This document shows positions 50,610-58,471 of a stretch of 64,000 nucleotides of DNA, piece after piece. Location: NCBI RefSeq assembly GCF_014243345.1, contig NZ_JACLZF010000001.1, positions 1,116,001-1,180,000 on the forward strand, in the 5' to 3' direction. The stretch comes from Robiginitalea sp. SC105. GTDB taxonomy: Bacteria; Bacteroidota; Bacteroidia; Flavobacteriales; Flavobacteriaceae. The notes below the pieces were generated by a model. The model was given only the letters and a program-made list of their open reading frames with translations. It was not told where the DNA came from and ran no database searches. Each line of letters starts with the position of its first letter. The stretch's first letter is position 1. Position numbers and translations under genes: made by a program.

Positions 50610-51878
50610 ATGATTCTAGAAATGAAAGTACCCTCCCCTGGGGAGTCCATCACCGAAGTGGAAATTGCCCAATGGCTGGTTGCCGATGGCGATTATGTGG
50701 AAAAGGACCAGGCCATTGCAGAGGTGGATTCCGACAAGGCCACCCTGGAACTGCCGGCCGAGGAAAGCGGGGTCATCACCCTCAAGGCCGAGGAAGGGGA
50801 TGCCGTAGCGGTGGGTGAGGTGGTTTGCCTCATCGACACGGATGCCAAAAAGCCTGAAAGTTCCGGGGCCGGCACCGAATCCGTGGGCAAGGGAGACGAA
50901 GGATCCGGCGGCAAGGCAGAGAAGGAACTGGACCAGCAGTCCAAACAGGCAGGGGACAGCGGCAAGAAGGCCCCCCAGCCCGCCCAGGCCAAGGAGACCT
51001 ATGCTTCCGGGGTAGCCTCCCCGGCAGCGCGCAAGATTTTGGACGAAAAAGGAATTGACCCGGCCTCCGTACCCGGGTCGGGCAAAGACGGGCGAATCAC
51101 CAAGGAAGATGCTGTCCGCGCGGTTCCCTCCATGGGGTCCCCGGGAGGAGGGTCCCGGGGCGAGTCCAGGAGCAAGCTCTCCATGTTGCGCCGCAAAGTG
51201 GCGGAACGGCTCGTTTCCGCGAAGAACGAAACAGCCATGCTGACCACCTTCAACGAAGTGGATATGTCGGCCGTTTTCGAAATCCGGGAAGCGCACAAGG
51301 AAGCCTTTAAGGAGAAACACGGGGTTGGCCTCGGCTTTATGTCCTTTTTCACCAAAGCGGTAATCCGCGCCCTGCAGCAATACCCGGCAGTCAATTCAAT
51401 GATCGACGGCAAGGAGATGATCACCTACGATTACTGCGATATCAGCATAGCCGTATCCGGGCCCAAGGGCCTGATGGTGCCTGTCATCCGCAATGCCGAA
51501 AACCTCAGTTTCCGCGGGGTTGAATCCGAAGTGAAACGGTTGGCCATCCGGGCGCGCGACGGGCAGATCACCGTGGATGAAATGACGGGGGGCACCTTTA
51601 CCATTTCCAATGGGGGGGTCTTCGGGTCCATGCTTTCCACGCCCATCATCAATCCGCCCCAGAGCGGTATCCTCGGGATGCACAACATCGTGGAGCGGGC
51701 AATTGTCCGGGACGGGGCCATCGCCATTGCCCCGGTCATGTACGTGGCCCTTTCCTACGACCACCGGATCATTGACGGACGCGAATCCGTCGGCTTCCTC
51801 GTGGCGGTCAAGGAGGCAATCGAAAACCCGGTGGAACACCTGATGGATGGCAACCTGGAAAAGGCGCTTGAACTTTAG
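50610..51878 (+). CDS. sucB: Dihydrolipoamide succinyltransferase, E2 of 2-oxoglutarate dehydrogenase
   Basis: 422 residues. Lipoyl domain at 1-75 with lipoylated Lys43 (EVDSDKATLEL). A flexible Gly/Ser/Glu/Lys linker leads to the E3-binding domain with ASPAARKILDEKGIDPASVPGSGKDGRITKEDA. The C-terminal acyltransferase domain has KTFNEVDM-like LTTFNEVDMSAVFEIR, GGTFTISNGGVFGSMLSTPIINPPQSGILGMH and catalytic His385 and Asp389 in SYDHRIIDGRE. It acts with the E1 product upstream to make succinyl-CoA. (Also named odhB in flavobacteria.). Confidence 0.98.
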   Translation: MILEMKVPSPGESITEVEIAQWLVADGDYVEKDQAIAEVDSDKATLELPAEESGVITLKAEEGDAVAVGEVVCLIDTDAKKPESSGAGTESVGKGDEGSGGKAEKELDQQSKQAGDSGKKAPQPAQAKETYASGVASPAARKILDEKGIDPASVPGSGKDGRITKEDAVRAVPSMGSPGGGSRGESRSKLSMLRRKVAERLVSAKNETAMLTTFNEVDMSAVFEIREAHKEAFKEKHGVGLGFMSFFTKAVIRALQQYPAVNSMIDGKEMITYDYCDISIAVSGPKGLMVPVIRNAENLSFRGVESEVKRLAIRARDGQITVDEMTGGTFTISNGGVFGSMLSTPIINPPQSGILGMHNIVERAIVRDGAIAIAPVMYVALSYDHRIIDGRESVGFLVAVKEAIENPVEHLMDGNLEKALEL

Positions 51879-51927
51879 GGGTATCGGCAGCGACCCCCTC
51901 TGCACCGATTGGGTGTTTATGAAACAT

Positions 51928-51956
51928 AGGCCCAGGCGATAAGCCCGGGCCTTTTC
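51928..51956. terminator. Terminator between sucB and the convergent protease gene
   Basis: AGGCCC (51928-51933) pairs with GGGCCT (51947-51952), with an inner GGC/GCC stem around GATAA and a short T run (TTTT) on the plus strand. Confidence 0.6.
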
Positions 51957-51976
51957 AGTTGGGGTCGGGACGCGGG

Positions 51977-52414
51977 TTACCGCAGGTAGAGGCTGCAGGT
52001 TTCATAGTCGATCACCGCCCGGGCACCATGCAGGATGTCCGCACCCAGAATACCATCCACCGGGGGCTCCTCCTGGCTTTCCAGTGCCTGGTTCACATGG
52101 CTGAGGTCAAAGAGGACCACCTGCAGGTCCGCACATTCCCATTCCTCAAAGACCAGGACGTTTCCCTCGGATACGAGGGTTTCCATGTCGGTGGCACCCG
52201 CCCCGGCAGCACGGATTTCCGACACCTCGGACAGCAGTCCGAAATACTCCATGCGGTGCAGGCCCACGCAGGTATTCGAGGCCCCGGTATCGAGGATAAA
52301 CCTCCCCCGGAACCCGTTCAGGGTCCCTTCCAGTGCCAGGTGGTCCGTGCGGGTGCGTTGCAGGGGCAGCTCCCGGAATCCATTGCCGACCAGGAACTTT
52401 TTAAGTGAGGCCAT
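51977..52414 (-). CDS. Retropepsin-like aspartic protease family protein
   Basis: 145 residues from ATG 52414. The frame continues upstream to 53290, but that part is antisense to tatD and is not coding. Active-site motif GRFILDTGASNTCV (Asp-Thr-Gly-Ala), then SVSEIRAAGAGATDME, a central strand region and the second conserved hydrophobic-Gly motif VDGILGADIL, ending IDYETCSLYLR. This matches single-domain clan AA proteases that work as dimers. No signal peptide is present. It converges with sucB and is divergent from tatD. Confidence 0.88.
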   Translation of the reverse strand: MASLKKFLVGNGFRELPLQRTRTDHLALEGTLNGFRGRFILDTGASNTCVGLHRMEYFGLLSEVSEIRAAGAGATDMETLVSEGNVLVFEEWECADLQVVLFDLSHVNQALESQEEPPVDGILGADILHGARAVIDYETCSLYLR

Positions 52415-52438
52415 GAGAATTTTTGATAAAGATAATCC

Positions 52439-52446
52439 TATTTTTG
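52439..52446 (+). promoter_or_regulatory. -7 element for tatD, close to the start codon
   Basis: TATTTTTG ends four bases before the GTG start of tatD at 52451. With usual spacing, transcription would begin at or within a few bases of the start codon. Confidence 0.5.
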
Positions 52447-52450
52447 TCCT

Positions 52451-53218
52451 GTGACCCTCACCGATACACACGCGCACCTCTATGTGGAAGCCTTCGACGA
52501 AGACCGGGCCGGCATGATGGAACGCGCGCGTGCAGCCGGGGTGGAGCGCTTTTTCATCCCGGCGATCGACTCCGGGTATACCCAGCGCATGCACGACCTC
52601 CGGCAGGCGTACCCCGATGAGGTTTTCCTCATGTGCGGGCTGCACCCCACCCATGTGAAGGAAAATTTCGAGGAGGAGCTCCGGCATGTGGAACGGGAAC
52701 TCGGCAGGGGCGGCTACGTGGCCGTCGGGGAAATCGGCATTGACCTGTACTGGGACCAGAGCAGGCTTGCCCTCCAGCAGGAAGCCTTCCGCCGGCAGAT
52801 CCGGCTTGCCAAAACCCATGGGCTGCCCATTGTGATCCATTGCCGCGAATCCTTTGATGAAATATTTGAAATCCTGTCGGAGGAAAAGGGGCCGGATCTG
52901 CGCGGGATTTTCCATTGTTTTACAGGGACCCTGGAGCAGGCGCGCCTGGCCATTTCCTGTGGGATGAAGCTTGGGATCGGCGGTGTTCTGACCTTCAAAA
53001 ATGGCAGGATCGACCAGTTTATGGACCAGGTGCCCCTGTCGTCCGTCGTGCTGGAAACCGACTCGCCCTACCTGGCCCCGAAACCTTTCCGGGGAAAGCG
53101 GAACGAGCCGGCCTATCTGGAATATGTGCTTGCGCGACTCGCAGAAATATACGGCCTGCCCCGGGCGCAAATTGCCGAGACCACCACCCTGAATTCCCGG
53201 GAGGTTTTCGGGGTTTAA
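52451..53218 (+). CDS. tatD: TatD family metal-dependent hydrolase
   Basis: 255 residues with a GTG start; the essential TDTHAHLY motif is at residues 4-11, so no later start is possible. Metal ligands and motifs: YVAVGEIGIDLYWD, IVIHCRES, GIFHCFTG and VVLETDSPYLAPKPFRGKRNEPAYL. TatD proteins are cytoplasmic 3'-5' exonucleases or deacylases involved in DNA or D-aminoacyl-tRNA quality control. It is followed by ansA after 22 bases. Confidence 0.96.
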   Translation: MTLTDTHAHLYVEAFDEDRAGMMERARAAGVERFFIPAIDSGYTQRMHDLRQAYPDEVFLMCGLHPTHVKENFEEELRHVERELGRGGYVAVGEIGIDLYWDQSRLALQQEAFRRQIRLAKTHGLPIVIHCRESFDEIFEILSEEKGPDLRGIFHCFTGTLEQARLAISCGMKLGIGGVLTFKNGRIDQFMDQVPLSSVVLETDSPYLAPKPFRGKRNEPAYLEYVLARLAEIYGLPRAQIAETTTLNSREVFGV

Positions 53219-53240
53219 CCTTTTAATCCAAAGCGATACC

Positions 53241-54278
53241 ATGGCCAAAAACGGCGCCCGCATTTTGCTCATATACACCGGGGGTACCATCGGGATGGTC
53301 CGGGATTACGGTTCCGGTTCGTTGCGGGCCTTCGATTTCAACAACCTGCTGCAACAGATCCCGGAACTCCATCAGATCGACTGCCGCATCGATACGGTGG
53401 CCTTTGCCAATCCGATCGATTCCTCCAACATGGACCTTCCTCACTGGCAGCAGCTGGCCCGGCTGATCGGGGAGCATTACCACAGCTACGACGGTTTCGT
53501 GGTGCTCCACGGGAGCGATACCATGAGCTATACGGCTTCGGCACTCAGCTTTATGCTGGAAAACCTGGCCAAGCCGGTCATCCTGACCGGCTCCCAGCTC
53601 CCGATTGGCGACCTGCGCACCGATGCCAAGGAGAACCTGATCACGTCCATTCAACTGGCTGCCCTTACCGAGGAAAGCCGCCCCCTGGTCCGGGAGGTAT
53701 GCCTCTATTTTGAGCACAAGCTGTTCCGGGGAAACCGGACCACGAAGATCAACACGGAGCATTTTGAGGCCTTTGATTCCCCGAACTATCCTGCCCTGGC
53801 AGAATCCGGGGTGCACCTGAACCTGCACCGCGAGGCGCTGTGGCGGAGCCCCGGCCGCGGGCAGCTGAAGGTGCACCTGGAACTCGACAACCGGGTCGGG
53901 GTATTCCGGCTGTTCCCGGGGATGCACCCGGACTGGCTCCGCTATCAGCTGGCGGCCCCGGGCCTGAAGGGCCTGGTGCTGGAAACCTTCGGGGCGGGGA
54001 ACGCCCCCTCGGCTTCCTGGCTGCTGGACTCCCTGGCCGATGCGGTGAAAGGGGGGCTGCACGTCGTAAATGTCACCCAGTGCAGGGGGGGTGCGGTATT
54101 GATGGGACAATATGAGACCAGTTCAGGCCTGCTGGACATCCCGCTCATAGACGGGCGGGACATCACCACCGAAGCAGCCCTTGCAAAGCTCATGTACCTG
54201 CTCGGATCCGGGGTAGCGCCTAAGTCCTTCAAAACCATATTTGAAGCGCCTATACGCGGTGAAATGTCCGAAAATTAA
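53241..54278 (+). CDS. ansA: Type I asparaginase
   Basis: 345 residues without signal peptide, as for cytoplasmic type I enzymes. N-terminal catalytic Thr13 in IYTGGTIGM. The second catalytic motif is VVLHGSDTMSYTASALSFML: Ser replaces the Thr that is usual at this site, with Asp kept. Other motifs are KPVILTGSQLPIGDLRTDAKEN and LKGLVLETFGAGNAP. It hydrolyses asparagine to aspartate and ammonia. Confidence 0.95.
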   Translation: MAKNGARILLIYTGGTIGMVRDYGSGSLRAFDFNNLLQQIPELHQIDCRIDTVAFANPIDSSNMDLPHWQQLARLIGEHYHSYDGFVVLHGSDTMSYTASALSFMLENLAKPVILTGSQLPIGDLRTDAKENLITSIQLAALTEESRPLVREVCLYFEHKLFRGNRTTKINTEHFEAFDSPNYPALAESGVHLNLHREALWRSPGRGQLKVHLELDNRVGVFRLFPGMHPDWLRYQLAAPGLKGLVLETFGAGNAPSASWLLDSLADAVKGGLHVVNVTQCRGGAVLMGQYETSSGLLDIPLIDGRDITTEAALAKLMYLLGSGVAPKSFKTIFEAPIRGEMSEN

Positions 54279-54342
54279 CGGGGCAAAATTTCATATAATC
54301 CTAAATTTTTTGTTTATTGGGCACCCCCATTTTGGGGTATTT

Positions 54343-54430
54343 AGAGAGGTGGCCGAGTGGTCGAAGGCGCACGCCTGGAAAGTGTGTATGCACCAAAAGT
54401 GCATCGAGGGTTCGAATCCCTTCCTCTCTG
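54343..54430 (+). tRNA. tRNA-Ser (anticodon GGA)
   Basis: 88 bases. Acceptor AGAGAGG pairs with CCTCTCT, followed by G. D arm GGCCGAGTGGTCGAAGGC. Anticodon stem CACGC/GTGTG with loop CTGGAAA gives GGA. Long variable arm with TGCACCAAAAGTGCA, typical of tRNA-Ser, and T arm GGTTCGAATCCC. CCA is not encoded. Confidence 0.97.
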
Positions 54431-54699
54431 CACAAAAGGGAATGACCGCCGCTGGTCCATTCCCATGCTTGTCCGGCAACCTGAAAGAGTTCGGGGATCC
54501 GCGCAACCTATCGAGGTGATCACGAGCACCCTGTTATTGAAAGATCCGCAAGGAATACCCGACCACGCATAGAAATGTGCTGAAATACCGAGTGTTTTTT
54601 AAGGATTCAGGGGGGTTGCCGCCCTTAATTTAATTTTTTAATTCTAATTTTTTGTTATCTTTAACCCTAATAACTAATCTAAATTTAAGTTTGAAAAAA

Positions 54700-55488
54700 A
54701 TGAAAAAATTATTCTCATTCCTGGCTCTGGCTGGGCTATTTGTCCTCGGCACAAATACGGTAAGCGCAAAAGCGCCGGCAATTCTTTCAAACCTGTCCAC
54801 AACCCTGACCACCGCCACCACCATGCTTCAGGACGAGGCTGCGGCTGCCGCGGACGACAGGGGCTTCACCCAGGTTCTCAAAGAACAATTCATCCAGGGG
54901 GGCGCAGGATTCATGGGAATCGTACTGCTATGTCTGATCCTTGGGCTGGCAGTGGCCATTGAGCGGATTATTTTCCTGAACCTGGCCAGCACCAATACCA
55001 CCAAGCTGAAAAATCAGGTAGAGGAAGCCCTTGCCACCGGGGGTGTTGAAGCGGCCAAAGAAGTTTGCCGTAATACCAAGGGGCCCGTCGCCTCCATCTA
55101 TTTCCAGGGCCTCGAGCGCGCTGGTGACAGCATCGAATCTGCCGAAAAGGCCGTGGTTGCCTACGGTGGGGTGCAAATGGGACAACTCGAGAAAAACGTA
55201 TCCTGGCTATCCCTCTTTATCGCCATTGCCCCGATGCTTGGGTTCATGGGAACGGTAATTGGTATGATCCAGGCATTCCAGAAAATTAGTGCAGTGGGTA
55301 ACCTGAGTGCCTCGCTGATTGCCGGCGATATCCAGGTAGCACTTCTCACCACGGTATTCGGTCTGATTACTGCGATTATCCTGCAAATCTTCTATAACTA
55401 CATCATTGCGAAGATCGACAGCATCGTCAATGACATGGAAGATTCATCGATCGTCCTGATCGATATGCTGGTTGATCACAAAAAGTAA
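54700..55488 (+). CDS. exbB: MotA/TolQ/ExbB proton channel family protein
   Basis: 262 residues from ATG 54700. An N-terminal signal-like helix (KKLFSFLALAGLFVLGTNTVSA) precedes a polar segment and the ExbB core: a first helix FMGIVLLCLILGLAVAIERII, a cytoplasmic region with VASIYFQGLERAG, and two helices WLSLFIAIAPMLGFMGTVIGMIQAF and SLIAGDIQVALLTTVFGLITAIILQIFY. It forms the proton channel with the ExbD proteins downstream and powers TonB-type or gliding/secretion machinery. The 269 bases between the tRNA and this gene are AT-rich near the start and contain a weak TATCTTTA -7 candidate. Confidence 0.95.
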   Translation: MKKLFSFLALAGLFVLGTNTVSAKAPAILSNLSTTLTTATTMLQDEAAAAADDRGFTQVLKEQFIQGGAGFMGIVLLCLILGLAVAIERIIFLNLASTNTTKLKNQVEEALATGGVEAAKEVCRNTKGPVASIYFQGLERAGDSIESAEKAVVAYGGVQMGQLEKNVSWLSLFIAIAPMLGFMGTVIGMIQAFQKISAVGNLSASLIAGDIQVALLTTVFGLITAIILQIFYNYIIAKIDSIVNDMEDSSIVLIDMLVDHKK

Positions 55489-55512
55489 GTCGGACGCCTA
55501 ATACCATAGAGC

Positions 55513-55956
55513 ATGCATAAGATTGTAAAAATATTATTAGTAGTTCTGGGAGCGATTGCAGCCATACTGTGGTTTATGCTTCCCGAAACTGAGATGCCGG
55601 CATCCGAGGCGATTGACAGCGGAGCGATGAACGGGATGTTCATTATCATGTACCTCCTGTTAGGAATCGCCGTCCTGTTCAGCCTCGTGTTCGCACTCAA
55701 AAACCTGTTTACCAACCCTGAGAGCCTCAAGAAAACGCTTTTTGTCGTGATCGGTTTCCTCGTGGTCGTTGGCCTTTCTTACGTCCTTTCGGACGGAGCT
55801 GACGGCACGGTCGAGGAAATGGCCGGAAGGGGGGTTGCTACCACCGAAAGCACCGTGAAGAATATTGGGGCTGGCCTCAATATGTTCTTCCTGCTGGTGA
55901 TCATTGCCATCCTGGCGATGCTCTGGGGTGGGATCAAGAAAATGTCGAATAAGTAA
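55513..55956 (+). CDS. Four-helix membrane protein of the exb operon
   Basis: 147 residues, four hydrophobic helices at about 3-21, 37-58, 74-92 and 118-140, with a short periplasmic loop (PETEMPASEAIDSGAMNG) between the first two. No conserved catalytic residues and no recognised family. Its position between exbB (24 bases upstream) and exbD (11 bases downstream) implies a structural or regulatory part in the same proton-driven complex. Confidence 0.85.
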   Translation: MHKIVKILLVVLGAIAAILWFMLPETEMPASEAIDSGAMNGMFIIMYLLLGIAVLFSLVFALKNLFTNPESLKKTLFVVIGFLVVVGLSYVLSDGADGTVEEMAGRGVATTESTVKNIGAGLNMFFLLVIIAILAMLWGGIKKMSNK

Positions 55957-55967
55957 ATTCAAGGAAT

Positions 55968-56573
55968 ATGCCTAGAAGAGGAGCACCACCGGAAGTTAAC
56001 GCAGGATCCATGGCGGACATCGCCTTCCTGTTGTTGATATTTTTCCTGGTAACCACCACCATAGAAACGGACGCGGGGCTGGACCGTATGTTGCCGCCCA
56101 TCGAACCACCGGAAGAGGATGTGGTCATCAAACAGAAAAATATCTTTACCGTAAACATCAACAAGAACGGCCAGTTGCTCGTCGAAGAGGAACTTACCGA
56201 ACTCAAGGACCTCCGGGAAAAGGCCATGGCCTTCCTGGACAATGGTGGTGACGGTACCTGCAACTATTGCAAGGGGGCCAAGGATGAATCCTCTTCGGAC
56301 AACCCTACCAAGGCTATTATTTCCCTGAAGAATGACCGGGAGACGCGTTATGGCACCTATATTACCGTTCAGAACGAACTGGTGGGGGCCTATAACGAAC
56401 TCAGGAACCGGGAAGCCCAAAGGCTTTACGGCCGGGACTTCACGGACATGGAAGCGGAGTACCTCAATCCGGAAACCGATGAGGATGTTCGGGAAGAACT
56501 GAAAGAAAAGGTACTGCGGATTCAGGACCTCTTCCCTCAGAAACTTTCGGAAGCCGAGACTACTTCAAATTAA
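55968..56573 (+). CDS. exbD: ExbD/TolR family protein, first copy
   Basis: 201 residues. One N-terminal transmembrane helix with the essential Asp17 (NAGSMADIAFLLLIFFLVTTT). The periplasmic domain is longer than usual and includes an FTVNINKNGQLLVEEE strand, a Cys pair in CNYCKGAKDESSS and NPTKAIISLKNDRETRYGTYITVQNELV. It should couple proton flow through ExbB to an outer-membrane partner. It lies 12 bases before the second copy. Confidence 0.95.
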   Translation: MPRRGAPPEVNAGSMADIAFLLLIFFLVTTTIETDAGLDRMLPPIEPPEEDVVIKQKNIFTVNINKNGQLLVEEELTELKDLREKAMAFLDNGGDGTCNYCKGAKDESSSDNPTKAIISLKNDRETRYGTYITVQNELVGAYNELRNREAQRLYGRDFTDMEAEYLNPETDEDVREELKEKVLRIQDLFPQKLSEAETTSN

Positions 56574-56585
56574 AAAAGAGAAAAG

Positions 56586-57068
56586 ATGGCCAAGTTTACT
56601 AAGAAAAAAGACGGAGACCTCCCGGCGGTATCCACGGCATCATTGCCGGATATCGTGTTCATGCTGTTGTTCTTCTTCATGACGGTTACCACCATGAAGG
56701 ACAATACGCTGATGGTGGACAATACCCTCCCGAATGCAAGCGAAACCAAGAAGCTGGAAAAAAAGGACCGCGTGATCTATATCTACGTGGGGAAACCGAC
56801 GAGCCAGTACCAGAAGACCTTTGGTACGGAGCCGAAGATCCAGCTCAACGATAAGTTCGCCAGCGTTTCCGAGGTAGGGGATTACATCCTCCAGGAGCGG
56901 GCCAAAAAACCCCAGGACATCCAGAATGTGCTGACAACCGCCCTGAAGGTGGACAAGGAAGCCAATATGGGCCTCATTTCCGATATAAAGGGAGAGCTGC
57001 GCAAGGTGAACGCCCTGAAGGTCAATTACACGACCTACGAAGGGGATGCCTTCCGCAATATCCAGTAG
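56586..57068 (+). CDS. exbD: ExbD/TolR family protein, second copy
   Basis: 160 residues. Transmembrane helix with essential Asp22 (TASLPDIVFMLLFFFMTVTTM), then a periplasmic domain with RVIYIYVGKPTSQYQ, IQLNDKFASVSEVGDYILQERAKKP and a C-terminal ALKVNYTTY. Two differing ExbD proteins in a row are common in Bacteroidetes and may form a heterodimer. A strong terminator follows at 57101. Confidence 0.95.
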   Translation: MAKFTKKKDGDLPAVSTASLPDIVFMLLFFFMTVTTMKDNTLMVDNTLPNASETKKLEKKDRVIYIYVGKPTSQYQKTFGTEPKIQLNDKFASVSEVGDYILQERAKKPQDIQNVLTTALKVDKEANMGLISDIKGELRKVNALKVNYTTYEGDAFRNIQ

Positions 57069-57100
57069 CGTATATTTTTTCAAATCCTATTTAGATTTAA

Positions 57101-57131
57101 AAAACGCTTCAGCAATTGAAGCGTTTTTTTT
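57101..57131 (+). terminator. Terminator after the exb operon
   Basis: AAAACGCTTCA (57101-57111), loop GCAAT, TGAAGCGTTTT (57117-57127), then further T residues. The PorT-like gene starts 12 bases later, so it relies on read-through or on its own promoter. Confidence 0.9.
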
Positions 57132-57142
57132 ATGTTTCATGT

Positions 57143-57847
57143 ATGAAGGTCCGCATTGCCATACTGATCCTGACCCTGGGATTTTCCGCCGCACGGGGGC
57201 AGCAAACTGCTTCCGGGGAACCCGCTGAAAACCAGATAGACTCCCTTTATCTGGAGGACCAGTTTTATGTCGGGCTTTCCTACAACCTGTTGCTCGATCG
57301 CCCGGAAGGAGTATCCCAGAACAACCTCTCTTACGGGATCCTGTTCGGGTTTATCAAGGACATGCCCATAAACCGGGAGCGGACCCTGGCCATCGGCGTT
57401 GGCCTGGGTTACGGGGTAAATTCCTATTATTCCAACCTCCGGGCCCTGCGCAATGGGGACGACTACCAGTACGCAGTCCTCAGCAGTGCAGATTCCTATA
57501 AGCGGAATAAGATCGAAACCCACCTGATCGAACTCCCGGTACAGTTCCGCTGGAGGAACTCCACACCCACAGACTACAGTTTCTGGCGTATCTATGCCGG
57601 CTTTAAGCTCGGGTATGTGGTCGGTTCCCGTTCCAAGTTCGTGACCTCCGAATTCAAGGATAGTTTCTACAATACGGACACGGAGAATTTCCGGTACGGC
57701 CTCACCCTCAATGTGGGCTACAACACCATCAATTTCCACGTCTATTATGGCCTGAACAACCTATTTGAGAGCGGGGTACAGGGTCCGGGGGACGGAGATC
57801 TCAACATGATCCCGCTGCGGGTGGGCCTTATGTTCTATATATTGTAG
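57143..57847 (+). CDS. PorT-like outer-membrane beta-barrel protein
   Basis: 234 residues from ATG 57143. Signal peptide KVRIAILILTLGFSAARGQ. Repeated amphipathic strands: DQFYVGLSYNLLL, NNLSYGILFGFIKDMPINRERTLAIGVGLGYGVNSYYSNL, HLIELPVQFRWRNS, WRIYAGFKLGYVVGS, FRYGLTLNVGYNTINFHVYYGLNNLF and a C-terminal RVGLMFYIL. The spacing resembles PorT, an outer-membrane protein of the type IX secretion system, and other outer-membrane barrels of the same superfamily. The gene order exbB-exbD-exbD-porT-like supports this assignment, but a general porin-family barrel is also possible. Confidence 0.82.
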   Translation: MKVRIAILILTLGFSAARGQQTASGEPAENQIDSLYLEDQFYVGLSYNLLLDRPEGVSQNNLSYGILFGFIKDMPINRERTLAIGVGLGYGVNSYYSNLRALRNGDDYQYAVLSSADSYKRNKIETHLIELPVQFRWRNSTPTDYSFWRIYAGFKLGYVVGSRSKFVTSEFKDSFYNTDTENFRYGLTLNVGYNTINFHVYYGLNNLFESGVQGPGDGDLNMIPLRVGLMFYIL

Positions 57848-57865
57848 GGTCCCTGTCCTGACGGG

Positions 57866-58471
57866 CTAGAACCAGAACTGAACCAGGATCAGCTGGGAGA
57901 CCAGGCCAATCAGCCATCCCGTAAGTACAGCTGCCCGGCCGTGGGCCTTCAGGTAGAGGCGGGCGGAACCGAGCAGCCCGGTACCCAGGGTGCAAAGGCT
58001 GATGGCAATTACAATGTTTTTTTCGAAGTGGATGCTCAGGGTAATCAGGAACATAAGCAGCGTGCCTGCCCCCGCCAAATGCAGGCTGACCGCCTTGCCC
58101 GCAAGGGCCAGCAGCAGGCAGGCGGTTGTGGCGACGATCATCCCCAGGAAAAAGTAATACAACTCAGAGGAATAGTTATTGGGGATGACCCGGAAGAGGA
58201 CCATCAGCAAAAGTACCAGGAAAATCAGCAGGGGGTAGATCCGGTCCCGCGGCCGGCTCAACAGGGCCGTGGGCAGCATCCCCAGGTTCCGCAGGATGAG
58301 CATGCTAATTACCGGGATGATCACCGTGAGGATAAAAACAGGCAGGATGTTGCCGCTCTGCATCCCGAGCGGGCTGTATTTGGGTGTGATTCGGAAGTAG
58401 AGGAAGGTCCCGTATAATGGGACCAGCAACGGATGGAAGAGGTAGGTTAGAATCTTGCTGATCAGCCGCAT
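57866..58471 (-). CDS. Integral membrane protein of unknown function
   Basis: 201 residues with about six transmembrane helices (first YLFHPLLVPLYGTFLYF, last AAVLTGWLIGLVSQLILVQFWF). The motif SRPRDRIYPLL and the internal SIHFEKNIVIAISL recur in Bacteroidetes membrane proteins related in layout to PAP2 phosphatases, but the phosphatase residues are not evident. The start overlaps the rpoN stop (TAATG), so translation is coupled. Confidence 0.78.
   Translation of the reverse strand: MRLISKILTYLFHPLLVPLYGTFLYFRITPKYSPLGMQSGNILPVFILTVIIPVISMLILRNLGMLPTALLSRPRDRIYPLLIFLVLLLMVLFRVIPNNYSSELYYFFLGMIVATTACLLLALAGKAVSLHLAGAGTLLMFLITLSIHFEKNIVIAISLCTLGTGLLGSARLYLKAHGRAAVLTGWLIGLVSQLILVQFWF

Noticed and set aside
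52415-53290. Upstream extension of the aspartic protease frame to 437 residues
   Set aside because: It runs antisense through the well-supported tatD gene; the protease family starts near the ATG at 52414.
53505-53535. Inactivated asparaginase because Ser replaces the second catalytic Thr
   Set aside because: Ser can serve as the hydroxyl residue and, as far as I recall, HGSDTM is common in Bacteroidetes; the rest of the active site is intact.
54438-54464. Terminator after tRNA-Ser
   Set aside because: GGGAATG...CATTCCC can form a hairpin with a bulge, but no T run follows, so termination is not supported.
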